Of a stretch of 64,000 nt of DNA, positions 63,830-64,000 are shown in pieces. Numbering within the stretch: the first letter of the stretch is position 1; the number at the start of each line of letters is the position of its first letter. This stretch comes from Auanema rhodensis (lineage: Eukaryota > Nematoda > Chromadorea > Rhabditida > Rhabditidae), in assembly GCA_964057225.1 (NCBI GenBank), contig OZ059894.1:19312476-19376475 (forward strand), given 5' to 3'. The position numbers were made by a program, and so were the translations under genes. The notes under the pieces were generated by a model, which ran no database searches, was not told the DNA's origin, and saw only the letters and a program-made list of their open reading frames with translations.

Positions 63830-64000
63830 TTAATACAAAAATTAGTTATGATCGTTTGAAAAATGATGCATTAGTGTATGTTGAGTTTCCATGTACACTC
63901 AACATTGCTTCCAAAAACATTTTGACAAAAATTTTTTCGAAAAATTTCAGAATAATTTAGCAAAAAGTAGATGTTTTTAGATTTCTTTTTTCAAGGCAAA
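63830..64000 (+). repeat. Incomplete monomer at the right edge
   Basis: The first 171 bases of a monomer of the TTTAGATTTC class, in phase with the preceding copy. The class is the one expected after a GAGTATATAAG monomer in zone D. The array therefore continues past the window with no sign of a boundary. Confidence 0.95.

Larger units (their letters stand above)
1..64000 (+). repeat. 351-bp satellite DNA, single continuous head-to-tail array
   Basis: The same 351-bp unit fills the window. Taking TTAATACAAAAATTAG as monomer base 1, starts fall at 1, 352, 703, 1054 and so on, and I could follow the phase to a last, incomplete copy at 63830. That gives about 183 copies, all in one orientation. 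A typical copy has 54 C and 57 G in 351 bases (32% G+C). The first copy and a zone-D-like copy differ at only about ten positions by hand count, so the family is young or strongly homogenised. Length variants are few: one +1 near 11686, three 70-bp deletions, two +2 and two +1 in 25.7-29.4 kb, one 189-bp deletion, and twelve 1-bp deletions after 37 kb. No unique sequence or mobile element interrupts it. Such arrays are typical of eukaryotic centromeric or pericentromeric heterochromatin; that location is inferred, and the species is not identified. Confidence 0.98.
32954..64000 (+). repeat. Zone D: modular higher-order repeat array
   Basis: Recurrent monomer classes define this zone. Class a has a CTCAATACAAAATATAG head: 33305, 36113, 37166, 39271, 41026, 44184, 44886, 48746, 49448, 51904, 52957, 55413, 58571, 59622 and 62778. 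Class K has AATCAAATCTTC (32954, 35762, 36815, 40675, 43833, 48395, 51553, 52606, 55062, 62427; variants at 38920 and 58220). Other classes carry GATGCGTTAGTG, GCAGCGTAAAAAT, GAGTATATAAG, TTTAGATTTC, or a tail ending ACATTAAAAAACG. Nine class a copies end TATACTCATTG, one base short, and are 350 bp. Intervals between those nine are 3860, 3860, 4562, 3509, 2456, 3158, 1051 and 3156 bp, all close to whole numbers of monomers. The zone runs off the right edge. Confidence 0.9.

Noticed and set aside
1-64000. CRISPR array
   Set aside because: The repeated unit is 351 bp with no unique spacers. Neighbouring copies differ only by scattered substitutions.
1-64000. Tandem non-coding RNA or rRNA/5S-type gene array
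   Set aside because: I recognise no rRNA, tRNA, snRNA or histone sequence and no pol III A/B box arrangement. Dyads alone are not enough to call an RNA gene.
1-64000. Drosophila 1.688-type (about 359 bp) satellite family
   Set aside because: Length and A+T content are similar, but I could not confirm sequence homology by eye and will not name the family without an alignment.

Overview
The whole window is one uninterrupted tandem satellite array. A 351-bp monomer (about 32% G+C, hand count on one typical copy) repeats head to tail in one orientation from the first base to the last, about 183 times. I found no protein-coding gene, RNA gene, transposable element, CRISPR array, inverted block or unique-sequence island. 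Phased to the motif TTAATACAAAAATTAG, monomers start at 1, 352, 703 and so on. Nearly all are exactly 351 bp, and the few length variants are listed individually. The content points to a eukaryotic centromeric, pericentromeric or other heterochromatic block. High A+T, near-dinucleosomal monomer length and undepleted CpG (13 seen against about 9 expected per monomer) would fit an insect or other animal with little CpG methylation. That is an inference; I do not recognise the satellite family and cannot name the species.

Layout, from linked variants. (A) 1-2106: three copies of a 702-bp dimer. (B) 2107-17551: the most heterogeneous zone, with short-range duplications of 2-5 monomers and ending in a clean 1404-bp tandem pair. 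(C) 17552-32953: higher-order repeats of 2387 bp, three junctions carrying the same 70-bp deletion, a tandem pair of 2811-bp units, a shortened third copy, and a monomer cut to 162 bp by a 189-bp deletion. (D) 32954-64000: a long modular higher-order zone. A marker monomer (CTCAATACAAAATATAG head, one-base-shortened tail) recurs at 37166, 41026, 44886, 49448, 52957, 55413, 58571, 59622 and 62778, with monomer classes between the markers duplicated, dropped or recombined.

Nothing here works as an operon or pathway. What the sequence shows is mutation followed by local amplification through unequal exchange. The monomer itself is not featureless. It carries at least four dyad symmetries, the largest a 51-bp imperfect palindrome that sits at one breakpoint of both large deletions. 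One block (monomer positions about 43-93) is almost invariant across all copies. In zone D a single-base change makes a TATA-box match in 14 monomers. The longest open reading frames (65-78 codons) are by-products of the 70-bp deletion and are not called as genes.
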